From NCBI GenBank assembly GCA_903644035.1, contig CAHJXG010000229.1, positions 1 to 6,453 on the forward strand: a stretch of 6,453 bases of DNA, read 5' to 3'. Shown one piece after another: positions 1 to 5,548 of the stretch. Each line of letters starts with the position of its first letter. The stretch's first letter is position 1. Source of the DNA: Rhodospirillales bacterium. GTDB taxonomy: Bacteria; Pseudomonadota; Alphaproteobacteria; Acetobacterales; Acetobacteraceae. The position numbers and the translations under genes were made by a program. A model generated the notes under the pieces. It was not told where the DNA came from. It saw only the letters and a program-made list of their open reading frames with translations, and did not search any database.

Positions 1-1738
1 CATGGGGATCAGGCCCGTCCTCAAGCCCGGCTTCGGCGTCCTCCGCCGGACCGGTGCCGGGTGCCACCTCCCCGTCGTCCAAGCCGTCCCCGCCGCCCTC
101 CTCGTCCAGCAGGGTGTCGGCTTCGTCGTCGGCGGTGCCTGCCATCCAACCCGTGTCGCATCGCTCGCTTGCGATTTCCGCTGCCACGGCCTCCGCGCCT
201 CCCGAGAACGTCGCCTGCGGGTAGACCCAGCGTCCCTGCCCCACGCGGGCGATCACCGCGCCGCGGGTCGCCTTGCCCGTGGGCTGCACGGGGACGTTGA
301 GGCCGATGGCCACGCCCTCCACCGCCGCCTTGGACAGGCACGACAGGAACTCGGGCGTCGCCATGTTGGGGAGGTGGGCGTCCGCGCCGATGGCGTCGCC
401 GGCGATGCGCGCAACCGCGCCGCTTTGCGACCAGTTCTCGCGGCAGGACAGCGTGTAGGCGAGCATCGCACGCGCGGCCTTATCCAAGGCGGCGGGGTCC
501 GACGTGAGCGCGCCGCCCTCCGTCAGCGTGCCGGCGATGGCGGCACGGCTGTCACGTTGCAGACTGCCGTCCGCCAGGCCGGTCTTCACCTCCACGTTGC
601 TGCCGGCGAAGGCCAGCACCAGCAGCGCGATCAGCCGCCCGTTGTCGATCGGCTCGTCACGCAGCGCCGCGTGCAGGGCGTCGGTGCGCATGTCGCCGAT
701 CATCGCCTGGCCTTTCTGCGTCACGTCGGGGCGCGGCTTGGCTGGCAGCGCGGGATCGTCGCCCGCCGTCCCACCGCCCGCGTCCTTGCCCCGCGTCTTT
801 GCGGCCGGCGCCGGCATGGTGAACAGCACCGTCTCCACCCGGCCCGTCCGCTCATCGACGTAGTGCCCGACGCTTTCGCCGCCGCCGTTGCCGGGCTTGC
901 CGTAGAAGCGCTGCGCTTCCCGCGGCAGCTTGGGGCCGCCATACTCGTTCGCTTGCAGCACCACGCCGTTCTCCGGCAGGTTCGCCTCGATCCAGGCGTG
1001 CTGCGCGGCCAGGAAGCCGTCCACGTCCGTGGTCGTGCGGCTGTCCTCCCCTGCGGGCGCGAACAGGTCCTCAACGTATTGCACGCCGTAGGCGGCGGCG
1101 AACTCCGCGTCGAACACGGCGTCCACGGCGCGCATGCACCGGCGGGTCAGGGCATGGCTGAGCTGCCACCAGCTCACCGCCTCGTTCTTCTTGGGCTTGT
1201 GCTTCTTCCACGCCGCCGCCTGCTCCTCGGGCGAGGCGGAGGCGATGGTGCGCAGATCACTCTCCCCTGGCATGTCGCCGGCGTGCATGCGATCCAGCAT
1301 GGGCGGGTGGAGGTGCGCCAGCAGGCGCAGCTTGCGCAGCGTGCGCATCGGCAGCACCAGCGCGGTGCAGATGGCTTCCTCCGTCCAGCGGTCGTTGATC
1401 AGCTTCTCGATCCCGCGCCACTGCTCGACCGGAGACATCGCTTTCCTGGCGATGTTGCCCACGATGGACCGCATCTCGTCGTCGGCGACGTTCTCGGCCT
1501 CGCCCAGGACCAGCACCCGGACCTCAGCCAACTCGGCGGCGATGGCGGCGCGCACCCGGCGGTGGCCGTCGATGGTCATCAGCTTGCCCCGGACCTCGCG
1601 CACCACGGGCGGCTGCAGGATGCCGATGGCGCGCGCGGTCGCCGCCATCTGCTGGTCGGCTTGGTCGGGGGCCGCTTTGCGCCGCGGGTTGTCCGGGTTC
1701 TCGGCCAGGGTGCGGGGATCGACGGTCCTGAGTTCCAT
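1..1738 (-). CDS. ParB-type DNA-binding partition protein, C-terminus outside window
   Basis: Probable ParB-family protein of a plasmid, expected to bind DNA in partition or gene control. The reading frame is open from an ATG at 1738 to the left edge (579 codons). Seen in the sequence: an N-terminal ParB/sulfiredoxin-like domain (about residues 1-80) with NPRR at 17-20 and the diagnostic IDGHRR at 56-61. Next comes a ParB-like stretch with ARKAMSPVEQW (97-107) and a probable helix-turn-helix at about 118-142. A highly acidic, Gly-rich tail begins near residue 535. The start is supported by AAGGAG at 1748-1753, nine bases upstream. The length exceeds typical ParB (about 300 residues), so the long C-terminal half is a family-specific extension I cannot assign. 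No ParA partner is visible, although one could lie further downstream, beyond the left edge. Family assignment is firm; a true segregation role is inferred. Confidence 0.88.
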   Translation of the reverse strand, partial: MELRTVDPRTLAENPDNPRRKAAPDQADQQMAATARAIGILQPPVVREVRGKLMTIDGHRRVRAAIAAELAEVRVLVLGEAENVADDEMRSIVGNIARKAMSPVEQWRGIEKLINDRWTEEAICTALVLPMRTLRKLRLLAHLHPPMLDRMHAGDMPGESDLRTIASASPEEQAAAWKKHKPKKNEAVSWWQLSHALTRRCMRAVDAVFDAEFAAAYGVQYVEDLFAPAGEDSRTTTDVDGFLAAQHAWIEANLPENGVVLQANEYGGPKLPREAQRFYGKPGNGGGESVGHYVDERTGRVETVLFTMPAPAAKTRGKDAGGGTAGDDPALPAKPRPDVTQKGQAMIGDMRTDALHAALRDEPIDNGRLIALLVLAFAGSNVEVKTGLADGSLQRDSRAAIAGTLTEGGALTSDPAALDKAARAMLAYTLSCRENWSQSGAVARIAGDAIGADAHLPNMATPEFLSCLSKAAVEGVAIGLNVPVQPTGKATRGAVIARVGQGRWVYPQATFSGGAEAVAAEIASERCDTGWMAGTADDEADTLLDEEGGGDGLDDGEVAPGTGPAEDAEAGLEDGPDPH

Positions 1739-1747
1739 TTCGTTGCT

Positions 1748-1753
1748 CTCCTT
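1748..1753 (-). promoter_or_regulatory. Ribosome binding site of the ParB-type gene
   Basis: AAGGAG on the minus strand, nine bases before the ATG at 1738. It supports this start, which also places the ParB domain right at the N-terminus. Confidence 0.7.
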
Positions 1754-1797
1754 GTTCGATGCCTCCGCCGTTTCATCTCGGCTTGGCTCCACCCGTA

Positions 1798-1819
1798 CCC
1801 CGCATCCCGGACGGCGGGG
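1798..1819. repeat. 6-bp inverted repeat in the ParB leader
   Basis: CCCCGC at 1798-1803 pairs with GCGGGG at 1814-1819 across a 10-base loop. It is short and made only of G and C, so it could be chance in this sequence. It directly abuts the next inverted repeat. Confidence 0.35.
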
Positions 1820-1866
1820 CAAGAGCGCGCGCAGCGCGGGAGCGCCTTGGCGCGACGCACTCTTGC
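1819..1866. repeat. 7-bp inverted repeat with a nested stem
   Basis: GCAAGAG at 1819-1825 is the exact reverse complement of CTCTTGC at 1860-1866. A further pair, GCGCC at 1842-1846 and GGCGC at 1849-1853, lies inside with a 2-base loop. Together they could fold as a structured leader of the ParB message or serve as a binding site. No function is shown. Confidence 0.4.
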
Positions 1867-1907
1867 GGCGCCGGCCGGGCATGCGGGAGCAGCGGTGCTG
1901 GCCGTTA

Positions 1908-1917
1908 CCCCCCCCCC
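1908..1917. repeat. C10 homopolymer run
   Basis: Ten consecutive C on the plus strand (G10 on the minus strand, the sense strand of the ParB-type gene), lying 170 bp upstream of that gene. It is non-coding, so a change in length would alter spacing rather than a reading frame. The exact count is also prone to sequencing error. Confidence 0.7.
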
Positions 1918-1927
1918 GCTTTATCCT

Positions 1928-1942
1928 GTTCTGCTTTTGTTG
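1928..1942. promoter_or_regulatory. Possible LexA box (alphaproteobacterial type), one mismatch
   Basis: GTTC at 1928-1931 and GTTG at 1939-1942 are separated by seven bases. The established alphaproteobacterial LexA (SOS) site is the direct repeat GTTC-N7-GTTC, so this matches seven of eight defined bases. It sits in a T-rich island within the 12-bp inverted repeat and could serve either divergent gene. One mismatch in a short motif can easily be chance. Confidence 0.3.
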
Positions 1943-2089
1943 CCGTGCCGTCATGGCCAGCACCGCCTTATCTCCCTTTTGAGTCCTGCCCCACCTTCGA
2001 CGGTTCAGGAATGGGCGGAACCAGGGGCCTGCGGACTGCTGGGCGGCGAGGGTTCACAGGAGCGGCGGCGGAAGGGCAGACTACGGCTC

Positions 2090-3008
2090 ATGCCGATCCA
2101 CTTGCTCCAAGTTCCCTACGACAGCGGACACCGCGCCCAGCGCATGGGGCGCGGGCCGTGCCACCTCGTCGAGAACGGCGCTATCAGCCGCCTGCGCGGG
2201 ACTGACCCCGATACCTGCTTGGTGCCGATCGAGACAAAGGCGGCCTTCCCGACCGAAATCGGCTTGGCGTTCGAACTGCACCGGGCCGTGTCGGATGCGG
2301 TCGCGGCGGCAGTGCGGGGCAGCGCCCTCCCGCTCGTGTTGTCGGGCAACTGCAACAGCGCGATCGGCACGGCGTCCGGTCTGCAAGCCGCGGACCAGCG
2401 CGCGCCTCTGGGCGTCGTGTGGTTCGACGGCCACGGAGATTGCAACACGCCCGAAACCTTCGCGGGCGATTTCCTCGACGCCATGGGGTTGAGCACGCTG
2501 ACGGGTCGGTGCTGGCAGGCACTCTGCGCCACGGTGCCGGGCTATCCGTCCCGTGCCGGACGAGCACGTCGTCCTGGTCGGGGCGCACGGGGCGGACCAG
2601 GGCGCCTTGGGTGTCCTCGCCGCTTCGGGGATGGCGCATGTGCGGACAGCGGACGTCGCAGCCCAGGGTGGTGCCGCGGCGGCACTGGGACCGGCGCTCG
2701 ACGCCTTGGCCCGCCGCGGGGTGGAGCGCGTCTATGTGCATCTCGACGTGGACGTGCTCGACGCCGCTTGGGCGCCGGCCAACCAGTTCGCGCCCAAGGG
2801 CGGGCTATTGCCGGACCAGCTCGCGGCCTGTGTCGGCGAAGTCATGAAGCACTTCGTCCTGGCCGCCGCGGCGGTGGCGTCCTACGATCCGTCGTGCGAC
2901 CGTGAAGGCCGGGTACTGGGCGCCGCGCTCGACTTTCTGGAGCTGGTCGCGTCATCGCGCGGTTCCGGCGTTCCTGGTTCACCCCGGAGGTTATCGTTTC
3001 CGGCTTGA
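2090..3008 (+). pseudogene. Arginase/agmatinase-family gene broken by a +1 frameshift
   Basis: Ureohydrolase (arginase/agmatinase) superfamily gene in two frames. Residues 1-154 read from the ATG at 2090; the remainder reads one frame over, to the TGA at 3006-3008. Dropping one C at 2550-2552 joins them into 305 residues, the normal arginase length, through ...GYPSVPDEHVVLVG. Unrepaired, translation leaves homology after residue 154 and stops at 2905 (271 residues). Rebuilt landmarks: VPYDSGHR near the start, GNCNS at 86-90, DGHGDCNTP at 113-121, HLDVDVLD at 217-224 and SYDPSCD at 264-270. Family members bind two Mn and release urea from a guanidino compound. Here D113, H115, D117, D219 and D221 fit five metal ligands, but the sixth (His in arginase GGDHS) is N89. 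Substrate is unknown. The upstream GAAGGG (2071-2076) is 13 bases from the ATG, so the ribosome site is weak. A sequencing error would make the gene intact. Confidence 0.85.
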
Positions 3009-3019
3009 TCCATGGACAC

Positions 3020-3058
3020 GGAGCGACCTCGTTCAAGCGCTCCTGCACGGTCTCGTGC
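3020..3058. terminator. Two weak stem-loops in the convergent gap
   Basis: Between the ends of the ureohydrolase and SnoaL-like genes, GGAGCG (3020-3025) pairs with CGCTCC (3038-3043). GCACG (3045-3049) pairs with CGTGC (3054-3058) around a GTCT loop. Neither is followed by a T-run in either direction, so this is at best a Rho-dependent or bidirectional attenuating structure. Confidence 0.25.
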
Positions 3059-3096
3059 TGCGGCCTTCGTGTGCGCCTTCCATCTCCGCGGCACGC

Positions 3097-3501
3097 TCAG
3101 TCCGCGTGGCTGACCGTGGCAAAAGCCTTCGGGCCGTCGTCACCGAAAAGGCTCAGGTTGTAGGACTGGCGCCACCGTGTGAGGACCGTCCCGTTGTCCC
3201 GCAGCAAATCCCATGTCACCGCCGCCAGCACAGCCCGGCGCCCCAAGAGGACCACCGAGAGTTCCGACCATCGGCACGACCGGCAGCCATCACGGTGATA
3301 CCGATCCAGAGCAGCTTGATAGTAGCGCACGACGTCGTCCTGCCGGGGCAGGCTGGTGAGCGAGCCGTCCCTGCCCAACGCGACGACCGGTGCGGCGAAG
3401 AGCCGGGCGACCTGGGTGCCGTCGAAAGCGCCGAACGCCTCCACAAAACGATTGAAGTAGGCTTCAGCTGCGGCGAAATCCGAAGCGGTCGTGTCATTCA
3501 T
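3097..3501 (-). CDS. SnoaL/NTF2-like small protein
   Basis: A 134-residue protein that looks like a member of the SnoaL/NTF2-like fold group (DUF4440 and relatives), a cone-shaped alpha+beta fold. Family members include polyketide cyclases, isomerases and many proteins of unknown role. Seen: an amphipathic N-terminal helix (about 8-24, AAAEAYFNRFVEAF), a loop FDGTQVARLFAAPVVAL (26-42), DDVVRYYQAALDRYH (55-69), then alternating strands at about 79-99 and 107-118. These match the usual order of this fold. There is no signal peptide or membrane segment. I chose the ATG at 3501 over an in-frame upstream start at 3612 because GGAGG (3507-3511) lies five bases before it and the extra 37 residues do not resemble the fold. 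Both flanking minus-strand neighbours are separated by gaps, so it is probably transcribed alone. No substrate can be named; residues such as W98 and R109 are only candidates for the pocket. Confidence 0.75.
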   Translation of the reverse strand: MNDTTASDFAAAEAYFNRFVEAFGAFDGTQVARLFAAPVVALGRDGSLTSLPRQDDVVRYYQAALDRYHRDGCRSCRWSELSVVLLGRRAVLAAVTWDLLRDNGTVLTRWRQSYNLSLFGDDGPKAFATVSHAD

Positions 3502-3506
3502 GTCAG

Positions 3507-3511
3507 CCTCC
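3507..3511 (-). promoter_or_regulatory. Ribosome binding site that fixes the SnoaL-like start
   Basis: GGAGG on the minus strand, five bases before the ATG at 3501. It favours this start over the longer reading that begins at 3612. Confidence 0.75.
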
Positions 3512-3572
3512 AACCCATGAACATGCTGCCCTCGGGACAGGATACCCATGGCTGCGTTCGGCTCGGGCACGC

Positions 3573-3592
3573 AGGAACCCTGCACCGTTCCT
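3573..3592. repeat. 6-8-6 inverted repeat upstream of the SnoaL-like gene
   Basis: AGGAAC (3573-3578) and GTTCCT (3587-3592) are exact inverted copies with an 8-base spacer. They lie about 70-90 bp before the SnoaL-like start and just past the end of the PIN gene. The layout suits a dimeric repressor site or a small hairpin. No regulator is identified. Confidence 0.35.
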
Positions 3593-3650
3593 CGCCCAGC
3601 AACCCTTGTCACGCTTTCCCGCCCTCCTCGTCAGTGCGCGGCGCGGGGCG

Positions 3651-4205
3651 CTACGATTGTCCAGGCGCCGGCTCACGCCGGTCGTAGAGCAGCACCTCCA
3701 GTCCCGGCGCGAGCCGGGCCAGCGCCTCGAAGTCCCGGTCTTCCGTCACGACAGACAGGCCCGCGCGCCGCGCCAGCACGGCCGTGATCGCGTCGCTGAT
3801 CAGCTCCACGCGGTCAAAGGCCGTCGCCACTTTGCGCCCGCCACCTGCAAGCAGGCGCGCAGCACGCCCGGCGAGTTCGCCGGCGTCGAGCCAGTCCTGG
3901 TCAGCGGGCATGAGTACCTTGGCCGGGTCCACGCGGGCAAGCACCGCCTCATACTCGGCCAACACGCGCGCGGTGCCGGGGTGGACGGGGTCGAGCCGGC
4001 CGCGCACCCAGGCCAGCTCGGCGCGGGTGGGGGCTGCGACGAACAAGCGGCGCGCCTCCTCCAGCAGCACGCGCAGCACCGCCGGGCCGCGACCAGCCAG
4101 CGCGTTGATGAACACGTTGGTGTCGAGCAGCACCGGCCCCCGCGGGACGGACGCGCCCAGCCTGGACACGCCCGGCGCCGGCAACGGGCCGGGCACGCGC
4201 GCCAC
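3651..4205 (-). CDS. PIN-domain VapC-type toxin (ribonuclease)
   Basis: Probable toxin of a type II toxin-antitoxin pair. VapC toxins are Mg-dependent endoribonucleases that cut specific RNAs, often initiator tRNA, when the antitoxin is lost. Seen: LLDTNVFINAL (26-36) with the first catalytic Asp D28, an acidic residue E63 in RAELAW, D138 in ISDAITAVLARRAG, and TEDRDF (154-159) with D156 and D158. This order and spacing are those of a PIN active site. It follows the antitoxin gene by 12 bp, so the two are probably co-transcribed and translationally coupled. The GTG at 4205 gives 184 residues, but the first 24 are Pro/Gly-rich with no fold signal. A GTG at 4133, preceded by a G-run, would give 160 residues starting MLLDTN, closer to normal VapC form. 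The stop is TAG at 3651-3653. PIN identity is strong; start and RNA target are open. Confidence 0.85.
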   Translation of the reverse strand: MARVPGPLPAPGVSRLGASVPRGPVLLDTNVFINALAGRGPAVLRVLLEEARRLFVAAPTRAELAWVRGRLDPVHPGTARVLAEYEAVLARVDPAKVLMPADQDWLDAGELAGRAARLLAGGGRKVATAFDRVELISDAITAVLARRAGLSVVTEDRDFEALARLAPGLEVLLYDRREPAPGQS

Positions 4206-4217
4206 AGCAGGACCGGT

Positions 4218-4568
4218 TCAGATCTCGATCTGCTCCAGCAGCGCGGGGTCCACGTCCGCGAGCGCGCCCCAGCGCCGGGCGAGCCAGGGTCCCAGCTCAT
4301 CCTCGGTCGCGAGCACTGCGAGCGCCGCGCTGACCACCGCGGCGGGCGAGGTGGTGCCGAGCTTGCCGGCCGCGGCCTGGAACAGCTTGGGTGGCACCTT
4401 GGCGTTAAGATGCTTGGCCTTGGGTCCGTCGAGCAGGCCCATGCGTCCCGCCATGCGCAGCGCGGCCGTGGCCCCCTCCGGCCCGTCCCGGTTTGCTTGC
4501 CCCGTGTCCGACGCCGCCGTGCGCCGCCGGCGCGGCCGTGCCTCCTTGTCCGCCGTCCTTGTCGCCAT
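4218..4568 (-). CDS. Antitoxin, probable ribbon-helix-helix type, partner of the PIN toxin
   Basis: A 116-residue protein encoded directly before the PIN toxin in the usual antitoxin-first order. The N-terminal third is basic and disordered-looking (RPRRRR at 11-16). Residues about 52-86 have the form of a ribbon-helix-helix DNA-binding unit: a short strand KHLNAKVPP, then helix KLFQAAAGKLG and a second helix SPAAVVSAALAVL. The remaining tail (about 87-116, with DELGPWLARRWGALADVDPALLEQIEI) is a candidate for wrapping the toxin. Such antitoxins neutralise VapC and repress their own promoter as a complex. The ATG at 4568 is chosen over longer in-frame options (to 4700) because GGAGGG at 4573-4578 is four bases upstream and the extra N-terminal residues are Cys/Arg-rich with no domain. 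The ribbon-helix-helix call rests on pattern only; the pairing rests on position. Confidence 0.75.
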   Translation of the reverse strand: MATRTADKEARPRRRRTAASDTGQANRDGPEGATAALRMAGRMGLLDGPKAKHLNAKVPPKLFQAAAGKLGTTSPAAVVSAALAVLATEDELGPWLARRWGALADVDPALLEQIEI

Positions 4569-4881
4569 CGTGCCCTCCGGTTGCGGTATTACGGTCTGGG
4601 CTGAATGGTAACACGATACGCCTGCCCGGGCCATCGTCTTGCGGCAGCAGCCAGGCCGGCAGGCGACGGCAACCCCGTGCGTCCTGGACCAGCACCGCAT
4701 TCGTGGTTTGCCTGATTGTGCTACAGGAAGGTCAGGTCGCTGCTTCCGGCCCGCAGCGTCGCGGCGCTACGTTTTGGTGTGTGCGCGGAAGCGTTGAGCC
4801 GCCATCTGAATCGCCTGCATCCGCATGGTCTGTACGTGGTAAATACGATGGGCGAATCGTGAAAGACATACGGAGGCGTTC
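4569..4881. other. Divergent intergenic region between the antitoxin and the exported-protein gene
   Basis: This 313-bp stretch must carry promoters for the toxin-antitoxin pair (leftward) and the exported-protein gene (rightward). On the minus strand, TAATAC at 4586-4591 is a weak -10 candidate about 20 bp before the antitoxin ATG, without a convincing -35 element. On the plus side, ACGAT (4845-4849) and ATCGT (4856-4860) form a 5-bp inverted repeat about 22 bp before the ATG at 4882. I see no open reading frame with convincing protein features, no RNA gene and no large repeat. Confidence 0.45.
4573..4578 (-). promoter_or_regulatory. Ribosome binding site that fixes the antitoxin start
   Basis: GGAGGG on the minus strand, four bases before the ATG at 4568. 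It rules against the longer reading beginning at 4700. Confidence 0.7.
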
Positions 4882-5397
4882 ATGTCCGGCTCTCGCCTGC
4901 TGCTGGTCGCGGCTGTCATGGCCTCTCTATGCGCGACGCGCACGTTCGCCCGCGACCCGCTGCCGGTGTCGATCCCGGTCAGCATCGACTTCGCGCAGCA
5001 GTATGCACGCGTGGCCTGCCCATCCAGCGCGCCCGCGACGGCGTTCTGCCTCAACGTCACTGGCACGGCAACTCCTGCGGTGCTTGGTGCCGTGTCGTTT
5101 GAGCGGACCGTGGTGGTGCCGGACATCGGCCTGTTCGATCCCAACCACCCGACCTGCATCCCGGACGAGACCTCCGGGACACTGACGCTGCCGAACGGCG
5201 CCCTCACGTTCCGCGCACCTGGAAACGTCTGCCTGGCTGATGGCACCGCGAGCTACGGGCTGATCGTGACAGGGGGGAGCGGAGCGTACAAGGGCGTGCT
5301 CGGCGGCGGGCAGATCACCGTGCCGCCGCCCGACACCTCATCCACCGGCCGCGAACTGTGGCGGATGGACCTGTTTCCTGCGTCAGCCTCGAAGTAG
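4882..5397 (+). CDS. Small exported protein with four mature-region cysteines, function unknown
   Basis: A 171-residue protein I cannot name. Seen: a Sec-type signal peptide, with R5, a hydrophobic core at about 6-18 (LLLVAAVMASLCA) and a probable cut after TFA at residue 23. That leaves about 148 residues in the periplasm or outside. The mature part is rich in beta-type sequence and Gly/Pro turns and has four Cys (46, 56, 92, 117), enough for two disulfides. The C-terminal part has TGGSGAYKGVLGGGQI (130-145). This G-T/S-G-x-Y-x-G type loop is seen in bacterial dirigent/allene-oxide-cyclase-like barrel proteins, so that fold is a tentative guess. The start is well supported: GGAGG at 4872-4876, five bases before the ATG, directly followed by the signal peptide. 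It lies between minus-strand genes on both sides, so it is a single-gene transcript. No enzymatic motif is visible. Confidence 0.8.
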   Translation: MSGSRLLLVAAVMASLCATRTFARDPLPVSIPVSIDFAQQYARVACPSSAPATAFCLNVTGTATPAVLGAVSFERTVVVPDIGLFDPNHPTCIPDETSGTLTLPNGALTFRAPGNVCLADGTASYGLIVTGGSGAYKGVLGGGQITVPPPDTSSTGRELWRMDLFPASASK

Positions 5398-5425
5398 CTG
5401 CTGCCATTGCGTCTGCGCGCCATCA

Positions 5426-5439
5426 CCTGCTGACGCAGG
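5426..5439 (+). terminator. Weak stem-loop after the exported-protein gene
   Basis: CCTGC (5426-5430) and GCAGG (5435-5439) pair around a TGAC loop, about 29 bases after the stop codon. There is no T-run, so it is a poor intrinsic terminator. TGCGTC (5408-5413) can alternatively pair with GACGCA (5432-5437). Confidence 0.25.
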
Positions 5440-5548
5440 CTGGTGCGGAACGTGCAGCCGGAGAGCGTGTCGGTCGGCTCACCAAGTTCCAAGCTATCGC
5501 AGCCCTGTCCGAAACCTGGAGCTGATTCCTTCCTCGGCTAGCTGGTCA

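Larger units (their letters stand above)
1892..1966. repeat. Perfect 12-bp inverted repeat, 51-bp spacer
   Basis: GCGGTGCTGGCC at 1892-1903 is the exact reverse complement of GGCCAGCACCGC at 1955-1966. The pairing stops at the next base on both sides. The 51-bp spacer contains ten consecutive C (1908-1917) followed by a less GC-rich stretch with a LexA-like box. Possible meanings are a large hairpin in the ParB leader, a paired operator, or the ends of a tiny mobile element. No target-site duplication is visible next to the arms, which argues against the last. Confidence 0.6.
1739..2089. other. Divergent intergenic region rich in inverted repeats
   Basis: This 351-bp stretch lies between the ParB-type gene (minus) and the ureohydrolase gene (plus), and I see no credible protein gene in it. 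It holds, from left to right, inverted repeats at 1798-1819, 1819-1866 (with a smaller one inside at 1842-1853) and 1892-1966. The last encloses a C10 run and a LexA-like direct repeat. No strong sigma-70 -35/-10 pair is obvious for either gene. The interval probably carries the control region for both, and its structure would lie in the ParB leader if transcription starts beyond about 1970. That function is inference. Confidence 0.6.

Noticed and set aside
1892..1966. Insertion sequence or transposon end pair
   Set aside because: No transposase lies between the arms and no target-site duplication flanks them. The unit is only 75 bp, so it is kept as an inverted repeat of unknown role.
1134..1982. 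A 282-codon plus-strand open frame
   Set aside because: It lies antisense to the ParB coding sequence, has low-complexity Ser/Arg/Ala composition and no domain, and ends in the repeat region.
1953..1982. A 9-codon ATG-to-TGA frame just after the LexA-like box
   Set aside because: It has no ribosome binding site, its first codons coincide with the right arm of the 12-bp inverted repeat, and nothing supports translation.
2550..2556. Programmed ribosomal frameshift in the ureohydrolase gene
   Set aside because: There is no classic slippery heptamer or downstream stem that I can see, and ureohydrolases are not known to use recoding. A simple insertion or sequencing error is simpler.
2..2905. 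A 967-codon plus-strand open frame from the left edge
   Set aside because: Up to about 1738 it is the mirror of the ParB-type gene in high-GC codon usage, with Arg/His/Gly-rich nonsense protein. Only the part from 2090 to about 2551 is genuine, as the ureohydrolase N-terminal half.
3606..4611. Two long plus-strand frames across the toxin-antitoxin genes
   Set aside because: Both are antisense shadows of the PIN toxin and antitoxin, which have recognisable motifs and ribosome sites on the minus strand.
4493..5185. A 230-codon plus-strand frame overlapping the exported-protein gene
   Set aside because: It is Arg/Ser/Cys-rich with no domain and runs out of frame through the exported protein, which has a good ribosome site and a signal peptide.
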